Shown here one piece after another: positions 8,698 to 15,287 of a stretch of 29,838 nucleotides of DNA (its first letter is position 1; the number at the start of each line of letters is the position of its first letter). The stretch spans positions 1-29,838 of the forward strand of contig JALAHE010000025.1 of the NCBI GenBank assembly GCA_022712075.1, read 5' to 3'. This stretch comes from Galactobacter sp. (GTDB lineage: Bacteria; Actinomycetota; Actinomycetes; Actinomycetales; Micrococcaceae). The notes beneath the pieces are model-generated. The model did not search any database. It saw only the letters and a program-made list of their open reading frames with translations, and had not been told where the DNA came from. The translations under genes and the position numbers were made by a program.

Positions 8698-8703
8698 ATT
8701 CTA
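8698..8703 (-). promoter_or_regulatory. Candidate -10 box upstream of the Stealth gene
   Basis: The gap 8649-8743 is visibly less GC-rich than its surroundings and holds a minus-strand TAGAAT about 50 bases before the Stealth GTG. No convincing -35 lies 16-18 bases upstream. GTCAAT occurs three times nearby (8679, 8694, 8735) and an inverted repeat TTGACG-ACGG-CGTCAA sits at 8668-8683. A promoter for Stealth-acyltransferase-TagF is plausible but not shown. Confidence 0.35.
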
Positions 8704-8743
8704 GAAGAACATTGCTTTGCGCTTTGCACTGCCAGTCAATGAA

Positions 8744-9205
8744 TCAGCTAAGTTCCTTGACGATCTGGCTCAGGGTGTCGAGCGTGCCCTTGAGGGCCTC
8801 GACCTTCTGCTCGTCAAAGTTGGAGAGGACGCGCTTGAGTTCGGTCGTGGAGATGCCGTCGGTGCGGGGCAGGTAGTACACCTCGCACTTGTCCTCCAAG
8901 TCGTCGAACTTGCCCTTCCAGTCCTCGCCGATGCCGAAGACGTCAACGTCGTACTTGTCGACGTCGGTGCGCTTCTGCTCCCAGTTCTCCTCCGGGATGG
9001 CGAGGTCCACGTACTTGATGGCGCGCACGATCTCGATGCGCTGCTCAAAGGGCACGATGGGCTTCTTGCCCTTGATCGCGTTGAACTCGTCCGTGGAGAC
9101 GGCCACGATGAGGCGATCGCCCTTTTCCTTGAGTCGCTTCAGGATGTTGAGGTGGCCGATGTGGAACAGGTCAAACGTTCCATACGTGATGACAGTCTTG
9201 GGCAC
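8744..9205 (-). CDS. tagD: Glycerol-3-phosphate cytidylyltransferase
   Basis: This 153-residue protein begins MPKTVITYGTFDLFHIGHLN, the classic TagD N-terminus with HIGH-type HIGH motif at residues 15-18. The second signature, RTDGISTT, is at 114-121. It condenses CTP with glycerol 3-phosphate to give CDP-glycerol, the donor for poly(glycerol phosphate) teichoic acids. It is about 25 residues longer than the well-known ~129-residue enzymes because of a helical, charged C-terminal tail. The GTG at 9205 is preceded by a strong AGGAGG five bases away. It lies between the exporter genes and the Stealth gene, about 50 bases after the ATPase gene, and supplies substrate for the TagF-like protein. 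Confidence 0.95.
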   Translation of the reverse strand: MPKTVITYGTFDLFHIGHLNILKRLKEKGDRLIVAVSTDEFNAIKGKKPIVPFEQRIEIVRAIKYVDLAIPEENWEQKRTDVDKYDVDVFGIGEDWKGKFDDLEDKCEVYYLPRTDGISTTELKRVLSNFDEQKVEALKGTLDTLSQIVKELS

Positions 9206-9223
9206 TGCGTCCTCCTGGATTCA

Positions 9224-9242
9224 CTCGCCGGCCGGCGGCGAG
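9224..9242 (-). other. Stem-loop between tagH and tagD
   Basis: CTCGCCG and CGGCGAG (7-base arms, loop GCCGG) form a GC-rich hairpin just after the ATPase stop and before the tagD ribosome binding site. No T-tract follows, so it may tune mRNA stability or partial termination rather than end the transcript. Confidence 0.35.
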
Positions 9243-9255
9243 ACGTGATGGTGCG

Positions 9256-10017
9256 TTACTTGCGCGAGGCCTCGTAGGCCTTGACGACCTCGTCGGTGTC
9301 GCCGTCCATGGTCAGCACACCCTTCTCGATCCAGATGGAGCGATTGCACGTGTCGCGAATGGACTTCATGGAGTGCGACACGAGGAACACCGTGCCTGCA
9401 TTCTCCCGGATCTCGCGGATGCGGGCCTCCGAGCGCTGCCGGAAGCGGGCGTCGCCCACCGCGAGGGCCTCGTCGACGATCAGGATGTCGTGCTGCTTCG
9501 ACGCCGCGATGGCGAACTTCAGGCGGGCCGACATGCCGGAGGAGTACGTCCGCATGGGGAAGTCGATGAAGTCCTGCAGCTCCGAGAACTCGATGATCTT
9601 GGGGCGCAGCTCCTCGATCTCCTCGCGGCTGTAGCCGAGCGCGAGGCAACCGAGCGTGATGTTGTCGTTGCCCGAGACGTCGTTGATCAGCGCGGCGCCG
9701 ACGCCGAGCAGGTTCGGGCGGCTCGAGGCGTAGACGGCGCCGGAGGACGGCGGGGTCAGGCCGGTGATGGCCCGCAGGAGCGTCGACTTACCCGAGCCGT
9801 TGGAGCCGATGATGCCGATCGACTCGTTCTTGTGCGCTACGAAGCTCACGCCCTTGAGGGCATGGACCTCGCGCAGGCCGCGGGCGCCGCGCTTGAGCAG
9901 GCCGCGCACACCGGCGTTGCCCGCCGACTTGCCGGAGGCGTACACCTGGTACTTAACGTGCAGATCGTCCACCACCACGACGGGCGGCTGTTGCTGGGCC
10001 TCAGCTGACGCGGCCAT
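9256..10017 (-). CDS. tagH: ABC transporter ATPase for teichoic acid/polysaccharide export (TagH/Wzt type)
   Basis: This 253-residue ATP-binding subunit has Walker A GSNGSGKST (residues 71-79), signature YSSGMSARL (about 158-166), Walker B DILIVDEALAVGD (177-189) and an H-loop VSHSMKS. The YSSGM signature and the sequence before the Walker A are typical of polysaccharide and teichoic acid exporters. There is no long C-terminal domain, unlike some TagH or Wzt proteins. I chose the ATG at 10017 because GAGGAG lies four bases before it; a longer frame to 10050 runs into the permease gene without a site. The first 17 bases overlap the permease 3' end, indicating coupling. With the permease it would flip undecaprenyl-linked polymer outward. 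Confidence 0.93.
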   Translation of the reverse strand: MAASAEAQQQPPVVVVDDLHVKYQVYASGKSAGNAGVRGLLKRGARGLREVHALKGVSFVAHKNESIGIIGSNGSGKSTLLRAITGLTPPSSGAVYASSRPNLLGVGAALINDVSGNDNITLGCLALGYSREEIEELRPKIIEFSELQDFIDFPMRTYSSGMSARLKFAIAASKQHDILIVDEALAVGDARFRQRSEARIREIRENAGTVFLVSHSMKSIRDTCNRSIWIEKGVLTMDGDTDEVVKAYEASRK

Positions 10018-10852
10018 AACGCTCCTCGGCCTTCCAGAAGAACACGACACCGAACACGAGGACGACCACGGAGATGATGCTCAGGGTCAGCCAGTGGATC
10101 CCGGGGACCGGGTGCTCGTGCATGAGTGCATTGCGGGCAATCTCGATCACGAGGTACACGGGATGGAAATTGTAGAGACGCTCGATCCACGGATGGCCGG
10201 CGAAGATCTTGTCCACCATGAACAGCACGCCGGAGGTGTACATGAGCAGGCGGGTGATGAAGGGAATCAGCTGCGTGAGATCGCGCAGGTGCACCGTGAG
10301 GCGCGCGAAGATCAGCGCCACGCCGAGGTTGAAGCAGGTGTAGATCGCCACGAGCGGGATCAACAGGAGCCAGCTCCAGGCCGGCGGCTCGCCGAGGATC
10401 CACACGTAGAGGCACATGACCAGAAGCATGGGGCCGAGGGTGTAGAGCTGCTGCAGCACCACGGAGACCGGGAGGGTCATGCGCGGGAAGTTCAGGGACT
10501 GAACCAAGGAGCGGTTGCCGGTAATCGACTTGGCGCCCTGGGACATGGAGCTCGCAAAGAACTCGAAGAGGAAGACGCCGATGACCACAAACGCGGCGTA
10601 GTTCGGACCGCGGCTGGAACTCGCCTGGATGACGCCAAAGATGAACCCGTAGATCAGCGCGTTCAGCGTCGGCTTGAGCACTTCCCACACGCGCCCCAGG
10701 CGATTCGCCTCGTTTGCCGCCGCGATGCGCGACTTGGCCAGCTGGGCTGCAAAGTCGCGGCGGGCCCACGTTTGCTTGAGATACGTGCCGAGCGGCGGGC
10801 GTGCACCAACGCGGTGCAATCCGTGCTCGGCGGCGAGTTCAGAGGCGTTCAT
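10001..10852 (-). CDS. tagG: ABC-2 type permease for teichoic acid/polysaccharide export (TagG type)
   Basis: This 283-residue membrane protein has the ABC-2 polysaccharide exporter layout. A cytoplasmic amphipathic N-terminus (about 1-55, with the typical RDFAAQLAKSRI segment) is followed by about six membrane segments, among them LNALIYGFIFGVIQ, VVIGVFLFEFFA, YTLGPMLLVMCLYVWIL and LSIISVVVLVFGVVFFW. RSLVQSLNFPRMTLP is a motif shared with TagG, RfbA and Wzm permeases. It pairs with the ATPase whose start overlaps its end. The substrate, a wall glycopolymer, is inferred from TagD, the TagF-like enzyme and the adjacent LCP ligase. The ATG at 10852 has AGGA about 12 bases upstream, a weak site. 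Confidence 0.92.
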   Translation of the reverse strand: MNASELAAEHGLHRVGARPPLGTYLKQTWARRDFAAQLAKSRIAAANEANRLGRVWEVLKPTLNALIYGFIFGVIQASSSRGPNYAAFVVIGVFLFEFFASSMSQGAKSITGNRSLVQSLNFPRMTLPVSVVLQQLYTLGPMLLVMCLYVWILGEPPAWSWLLLIPLVAIYTCFNLGVALIFARLTVHLRDLTQLIPFITRLLMYTSGVLFMVDKIFAGHPWIERLYNFHPVYLVIEIARNALMHEHPVPGIHWLTLSIISVVVLVFGVVFFWKAEERYGRVS

Positions 10853-10918
10853 GAACGCGGAATGTCCTAACCTTGCGAGTCCGGCGCCGGTGGGGCGCCA
10901 GGAGTGAGTCTAACGGGG

Positions 10919-10939
10919 CTGGCCCGAACGACGGGCCAG
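10919..10939 (-). terminator. Hairpin downstream of the LCP gene
   Basis: CTGGCCCG and CGGGCCAG form a perfect 8-base stem with a 5-base loop, 10 bases past the LCP stop. It lacks a T-run, so it may be a weak terminator or pause between LCP and the exporter genes. The rest of the gap (10853-10948) holds no clear promoter. Confidence 0.45.
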
Positions 10940-10948
10940 GCCAGCGCG

Positions 10949-12040
10949 TCAGCCGGCGCTCGCGCCCGACTGCGCCTTCTCGTTCGCGGCCTCTTGCTCC
11001 TTGATGCTCGCGTAGTACTCATCCAGCGTGCCGTCGGCCATGGCCTCGCCGATCTTCTTGATCGCGGCGTAGTCGGGCATCTCAACGGATTGGCCGCCGA
11101 TGGTCGCGGAGCCCGTGGTGGGCACCGTGAAGCTCACGAGGTCGCTCGAGCGCAGGCTCGTCATCTGCATGCCAAGGCCCACCAGCATGCCGGCGTCCTT
11201 CAGGCCCTTGTCGGTCGTAACGTACGGCATGACCGAATTGACCACATCGAAGAGCTTGTTCGGCGAGGCGAGCACCTCGGGGCTGAGCACCTTCTTGAAC
11301 ACGGCCTTCAGGAACTGCTGCTGATTGCGCACGCGCTGGTAGTCGGAGCCGGGGAACGCGTGGCGCTCGCGGACCCACTTGAGGGCGCGCTGGCCCTCGA
11401 TGTGGATATTGCCGGCCTCGAAGCAGACGTCGGGGGTCGTCTTGTAAGCGCAGAAGGCCTTGGGGTTGTTCACCGTGACGCCGCCGATGGCCTTCGTCAG
11501 CTCGCGGAAAGCGCTGAAGTCCACCATGGCCACGTGGTCGATCTTCTGATCGAAGAGCCCCTCGAGGGTCTCCACGAGCTTCGGGACGCCGCCGTAGGAC
11601 ATGGCGGCGTTGATCTTCGACTTGCCGACCCCGGGGATGTCCACCCAGGAATCACGCACCACGGACATGATGTAGATCTTCTTGCGGTCGGCGGGGATGT
11701 GCACCAGCATCATCGAGTCCGAGCGCTGATCCGTGGAGGTGGCGCTGATGTCCAGCTCCTCGTCGGTCGCCGACTTGTCCGCGCCGAGCAGGAGGATGTT
11801 CATGCTCGCGTCGCCCGGATCCTTGTACGGCCGGTCGGTGTTCGTCGGGAAGACCTCGTTGTCCTGCAGGGTCTCGCTCTGTCCAAGGGCCGTCGCAAAC
11901 TTGGCGGCGTAGGTGCCGCCGACGCCGAGCACACACACCACAACCATGAGCGCGGAAAGCAACACCGTGCGTCCAATACGGCGCGGCTTACGGTGCAATC
12001 GGCGCGGCACATAGCCGTTCGGCTGGGTGTCCTGCGACAC
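10949..12040 (-). CDS. LytR-CpsA-Psr (LCP) family cell-wall polymer ligase
   Basis: This 363-residue protein has a short basic cytoplasmic N-terminus, one membrane segment (about residues 25-46) and an extracytoplasmic LCP domain. The domain shows LLLGAD (83-88), RSDSMMLVHI (Arg106, Asp108), SVVRDSWVDIPG (Arg129, Asp130), KINAAMSYGG (143-151) and the downstream GSDYQRVRNQQQ; these Arg/Asp residues bind the polyprenyl diphosphate. LCP enzymes transfer polymers from undecaprenyl carriers to peptidoglycan. The C-terminus is low-complexity Ala/Gln/Glu. The GTG at 12040 follows AAAGGAG with ideal spacing. Its position at the head of the exporter and polymerase genes suggests it attaches this locus's polymer. 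Confidence 0.95.
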   Translation of the reverse strand: MSQDTQPNGYVPRRLHRKPRRIGRTVLLSALMVVVCVLGVGGTYAAKFATALGQSETLQDNEVFPTNTDRPYKDPGDASMNILLLGADKSATDEELDISATSTDQRSDSMMLVHIPADRKKIYIMSVVRDSWVDIPGVGKSKINAAMSYGGVPKLVETLEGLFDQKIDHVAMVDFSAFRELTKAIGGVTVNNPKAFCAYKTTPDVCFEAGNIHIEGQRALKWVRERHAFPGSDYQRVRNQQQFLKAVFKKVLSPEVLASPNKLFDVVNSVMPYVTTDKGLKDAGMLVGLGMQMTSLRSSDLVSFTVPTTGSATIGGQSVEMPDYAAIKKIGEAMADGTLDEYYASIKEQEAANEKAQSGASAG

Positions 12041-12117
12041 GCGTTCTCCTTTGGCAGGGGGAAGTCGGCCGTCAGCGCGGCCTGAGAAAGAATACCCATG
12101 CTGATCTAACAGCAGGC

Positions 12118-12158
12118 TGTGAGCAAGCCCGGAACCGACCTACATGGTCCAGCTCACA
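12118..12158 (-). terminator. Possible stem-loop after coaD
   Basis: TGTGAGC (12118-12124) and GCTCACA (12152-12158) are inverted repeats about 8 bases past the coaD stop, with a smaller GACC/GGTC pair inside. The long imperfect loop makes a terminator uncertain. The same gap (12041-12165) must hold any promoter for the LCP gene: a minus-strand TATTCT lies at 12089-12094, without a good -35. Confidence 0.3.
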
Positions 12159-12165
12159 ATGCGGC

Positions 12166-12627
12166 CTAAAGCCGCGAAAGAACGCCCTTGGGCAGGAATT
12201 CGGCGACGTCTCCCCCGAGCGCCGCGACCTCCTTGATGAGGCTTGAGGACACGTGCTGATAGCGCCCATCGCCATGCAGGAACACGGTTTCAACGCCCGT
12301 CAGATGCCGGTTCATGGCCGCCATGGGTGCCTCGAACTCGTAGTCGGGCGCGCCCCGCAGCCCCTTCACGATGGCGTCCGCGCCGATGCGCTTGCAGTAC
12401 TCAGCAAGCAGACCCGAACCCATCGCCTGCACCGAAATGCCGCTCAGATTGCTGACGGCCTCGGCGATCATCTCGATGCGCTCCTCCTCGGAGAAGCGGT
12501 ACTTCTTGGCCGGATTTGTCGATACGGCGACGACCACCTCATCGAACAACCTCGCGGCACGCCTGCTGATTTCGCGGTGACCCTTGTGAACGGGGGCAAA
12601 CGATCCGGGGCACACAACTCGTCTCAT
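12166..12627 (-). CDS. coaD: Phosphopantetheine adenylyltransferase
   Basis: This 153-residue protein is the nucleotidyltransferase for the penultimate step of coenzyme A synthesis, joining ATP and 4'-phosphopantetheine into dephospho-CoA. It keeps PGSF (7-10), the HKGH form of the T/HxGH motif (14-17), NPAKKYRF near 38-45, VKGLR (87-91), MNRHLTGVETVFL and VSSSLIKEVA (126-135). Two changes stand out: Ala11 replaces the Asp of the common PGSFDP motif, and Lys88 stands where Escherichia coli has Arg88, though VKGLR also occurs in relatives as I recall. The ATG at 12627 faces the plus-strand aminotransferase across 71 bases, so the two start divergently. It is separated from DUF177-rpmF by the 10-kb polymer locus. 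Confidence 0.93.
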   Translation of the reverse strand: MRRVVCPGSFAPVHKGHREISRRAARLFDEVVVAVSTNPAKKYRFSEEERIEMIAEAVSNLSGISVQAMGSGLLAEYCKRIGADAIVKGLRGAPDYEFEAPMAAMNRHLTGVETVFLHGDGRYQHVSSSLIKEVAALGGDVAEFLPKGVLSRL

Positions 12628-12698
12628 GGGGCGAGCCTACCGGCGCCCGGGGGTAGCGTGAGGCAGGCCCTTCCCTTTCGTACGCAAGGATCGCTTTC

Positions 12699-13958
12699 AT
12701 GACCTCGCACCCAGCGCAAAGCACAGACAACGGCACGACGGCGCCCTGGTTGCGCGCCGCTGCCGGCGCCCGTTTGCTCGGCGCCTCCGGCGCCCCGGCC
12801 CCCACCATCTTTGAGGAGATGACGGCGCTCGCCCAGGCGCACGGCGCCCTCAACCTCGGTCAGGGCTTCCCTGACGACGAACCCCCGCGGACCCTGCGCG
12901 AGATCGCCGCGGCCGGCGTGTCGGAGGGTGCCAACCAATACGCGCCCGGCAGCGGCATCCTGCCGCTCCGCGAGGCCATCGCGCGGCACCAGGAGCGTTT
13001 CTACGGTCTCAGCCTCTCCCCCGCCACCGACGTCGTCGTCACCACGGGAGCCACCGAAGCGATCGCTGCCACGCTCCTCGCCTTCTGCACGCCGGGCAGC
13101 AACGTGGTGGTCCTTGAACCCTTCTACGACTCCTACGGGGCCATCGCGCGCCTCGCCGGCGCCGAGCTGCATCCGGTGCCGTTGCACGTCCCCGACTTCC
13201 AGCCGCGGCTTGAAGACCTCGAGGCCGCCGTGGACGAGCGCACCGCCGTCATCATCGTCAACGATCCGCACAATCCCACCGGGACGCGCTTCAACGACGC
13301 TACGCGCCGCGCGCTGGTCGCCGCCGCGGAGCGCGTGGGGGCGGTCCTGCTCGCCGACGAGGTGTACGAACACCTCGTCTTCGAGGGCGAGCATCGCCCG
13401 CTTGCCACCCTGCCCGGCGCCTTCGAGCGGACCGTGACCGTCTCCTCCGGGGGCAAGACCTTCAGCGCCACGGGTTGGAAGATCGGCTGGGCCACCGGTC
13501 CCGCCGATCTGATCTCGGCCGTGCGCACCGTCAAGCAGTTCCTCAGCTACTCCTCCGGGCCCGCCTATCAGCCGGCCATCGCCGAGGGGCTCGGCCTACC
13601 TGAGTCCTTCTTCCGCGAACGGGCAGCCTCGCTCGCCGCCCGGGCATCGCTGCTCGGCGACGGCCTCGAGTCCACCGGAGCCACCGTGTTCCGCCCGCAG
13701 GCCGGCTACTTCGTCGTGGCCGATCTGGCGCCGCTGGGCATCGCGGATGCCACGGCCCTGGCCCGCCGCCTACCGGAGGCCCTCGGCGTGGTCGGCATTC
13801 CGGTCGGCGTGTTCGCCACCCCGCCCCACGAGGGCCAGTACGCCTCGATGCTGAGGCTCGCTCACTGCAAGCGCGAGGACGTCATTGTTGAGGCCACGCG
13901 TCGGCTGCGCGAGGGCCTGCCCGCCCTGGCCGCGCAGGCGCAGGACGCGAAGCGATGA
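12699..13958 (+). CDS. PLP-dependent class I/II aminotransferase
   Basis: This 419-residue fold-type I aminotransferase shows NLGQGFPDDEPP (52-63), NQYAPGSGILPLREAI (79-94), NPTG (192-195), DEVYEHL (220-226) and SSGGKTFSATGWKIGW, whose Lys253 forms the PLP Schiff base. The GQGFP and SSGGKTF motifs are typical of the kynurenine/methionine aminotransferase and succinyldiaminopimelate aminotransferase-like group. The substrate cannot be fixed from sequence; an actinobacterial DapC role in lysine/diaminopimelate synthesis is possible but unproven. AAGGA lies 9 bases before the ATG. Its TGA overlaps the next ATG (ATGA), so the pair is probably coupled. It is transcribed against the surrounding minus-strand genes. 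Confidence 0.9.
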   Translation: MTSHPAQSTDNGTTAPWLRAAAGARLLGASGAPAPTIFEEMTALAQAHGALNLGQGFPDDEPPRTLREIAAAGVSEGANQYAPGSGILPLREAIARHQERFYGLSLSPATDVVVTTGATEAIAATLLAFCTPGSNVVVLEPFYDSYGAIARLAGAELHPVPLHVPDFQPRLEDLEAAVDERTAVIIVNDPHNPTGTRFNDATRRALVAAAERVGAVLLADEVYEHLVFEGEHRPLATLPGAFERTVTVSSGGKTFSATGWKIGWATGPADLISAVRTVKQFLSYSSGPAYQPAIAEGLGLPESFFRERAASLAARASLLGDGLESTGATVFRPQAGYFVVADLAPLGIADATALARRLPEALGVVGIPVGVFATPPHEGQYASMLRLAHCKREDVIVEATRRLREGLPALAAQAQDAKR

Positions 13959-14746
13959 GCGCCAACGCCCCGCTGCGCGCGAGCACCCGCCTCGAGGCTT
14001 CCGGCACCACCGCCGCCTGGCGCGAGGATCCGCGCCGTCCCGGCGCCTGGATCCTCGAGGTCGGGGGCGCCGAGCAGTCAACTCTGGTCCCGGGGCAGCC
14101 GCGCGCGCTCGTGTACGAGTATCTGCAGCGCGTGGCGCCAGCGCTGGACGCGATCGGAGAACCCGGCGCGCCGCTGCGCGTCCTGCACCTGGGCGGCGGG
14201 GCACTCAGCCTTCCGCGCTACGTGCAGGCCACGCGCCCGGGGAGCGAGCAACTCGTCATCGATCTCGATGCCGAACTCATGCCCTTTGTCCTGGAGTCGT
14301 TCCCCCTGGAGGCTCCCGAGCTCACGCAGATCGTCATCGGGGACGTGAGGAGCGCCTTGCCGGCGCCCGGCACCCAGGCGCCCTACGACGTCGTGCTCTT
14401 GGACATCTCGCTCGGTCCCGGCTCGCCCGAGCGGCTGCTCGAGGCCGACTATTACAGCGAGCTGCTCGCCCTGCTTGCCCCCGGCGGGACCCTGCTCGTG
14501 AACGTTGGCGACGAGCAGCCGCTGAACGTGACCCGCCGTTTGGCCTCCCAGCTCAGCGCGCTCGGGGCCTCCGTGTGGGTCAGCGCGCACCAGGGCATCG
14601 CCGACGGCCGCTACCACGGCAACCTCATCCTGGGCGCCTCCCGCCGCCGCTGGCAGCGGGAGAAGCTCGAGGCGCTACGCCTCGCCGGCCCCCACCCCGC
14701 CGCCGTCCTCGTCGGCATCGAACTCGAGGGTCTCGGCAAACCATAG
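13955..14746 (+). CDS. Spermidine synthase-like methyltransferase-fold protein
   Basis: This 263-residue protein has the Rossmann core of the SpeE-like group: HLGGGALSLPRY (78-89) for nucleoside binding, DLD (103-105), GD at 129-130 and YDVVLLDISLG (144-154). It lacks the DSSDP-type active-site loop of bona fide spermidine synthases, so it may be a methyltransferase-fold protein of other function. Many actinobacteria carry such short SpeE relatives of unknown role. It is coupled to the aminotransferase by an ATGA overlap. Its last 72 bases are shared in antisense with the 3' end of rsmD, so its C-terminal residues lie opposite the extended RsmD tail. No terminator separates the converging genes. 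Confidence 0.8.
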   Translation: MSANAPLRASTRLEASGTTAAWREDPRRPGAWILEVGGAEQSTLVPGQPRALVYEYLQRVAPALDAIGEPGAPLRVLHLGGGALSLPRYVQATRPGSEQLVIDLDAELMPFVLESFPLEAPELTQIVIGDVRSALPAPGTQAPYDVVLLDISLGPGSPERLLEADYYSELLALLAPGGTLLVNVGDEQPLNVTRRLASQLSALGASVWVSAHQGIADGRYHGNLILGASRRRWQREKLEALRLAGPHPAAVLVGIELEGLGKP

Positions 14747-15286
14747 GGTGCTCTCGCCGTAGCGGCGCTCGCGCAGCTGGTGCCAGCCCTCCGGCCAGCT
14801 CGGGGCGGGCGAACGGGAACCGCGTTCAACCACGATGACGGCGTCCTCGTGCAGGTTCGGGGCGAGCGCCTCCAGCACCTTGGCGAGCTCCTCCTCCCCG
14901 AGCGGGTAGGGCGGATCGAGGAAGGCCAGGGTCACGAGCTCCCCGCGGTAGGTCGCGAGGAAGCTGGAGACGCTCGAGCGGACAGCGGAAGCCGCATTGC
15001 GCCCGGCCGCCTTGTTGACCATGGTGACGTTCTTGCGCAGGGCGGTCTGCGCCGCCTCGGCCTGGTCGACGAGCCGCGCGCTCGCGGCACCCCTGGACAC
15101 CGCCTCCAGGCCCAGCGCGCCCGATCCCGCGAAGAGGTCGAGCACCACGGCGTCCTTGATCACATCCCAGCTCTCCAGTCGCGAGAAGAGCGCCTCCTTC
15201 ACGCGATCCGTCGTGGGCCGCGTGGCGTCCGTGGCCACGGAGGTGAGCGGATGGCCGCCGGCGGCGCCGGCGATGATGCGGGACAT
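14675..15286 (-). CDS. rsmD: 16S rRNA (guanine-966-N2)-methyltransferase RsmD
   Basis: This 203-residue protein matches RsmD: MSRIIAGAAGGHPL at the start, RPTTDRVKEALFSRL (23-37), the SAM-binding DLFAGSGALGLEA (50-62) and the catalytic LDPPY (123-127). It methylates G966 of 16S rRNA during small-subunit assembly. The ATG at 15286 begins one base after the recG stop, matching the usual recG-rsmD order; a longer frame to 15541 is recG shadow. After the normal family ending (RRYGESTLWFAE) there is an acidic, Gly-rich tail of about 18 residues, encoded where the gene overlaps the converging spermidine-synthase-like gene by 72 bases. Confidence 0.95.
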   Translation of the reverse strand: MSRIIAGAAGGHPLTSVATDATRPTTDRVKEALFSRLESWDVIKDAVVLDLFAGSGALGLEAVSRGAASARLVDQAEAAQTALRKNVTMVNKAAGRNAASAVRSSVSSFLATYRGELVTLAFLDPPYPLGEEELAKVLEALAPNLHEDAVIVVERGSRSPAPSWPEGWHQLRERRYGESTLWFAETLEFDADEDGGGVGAGEA

Positions 15287-15287
15287 G

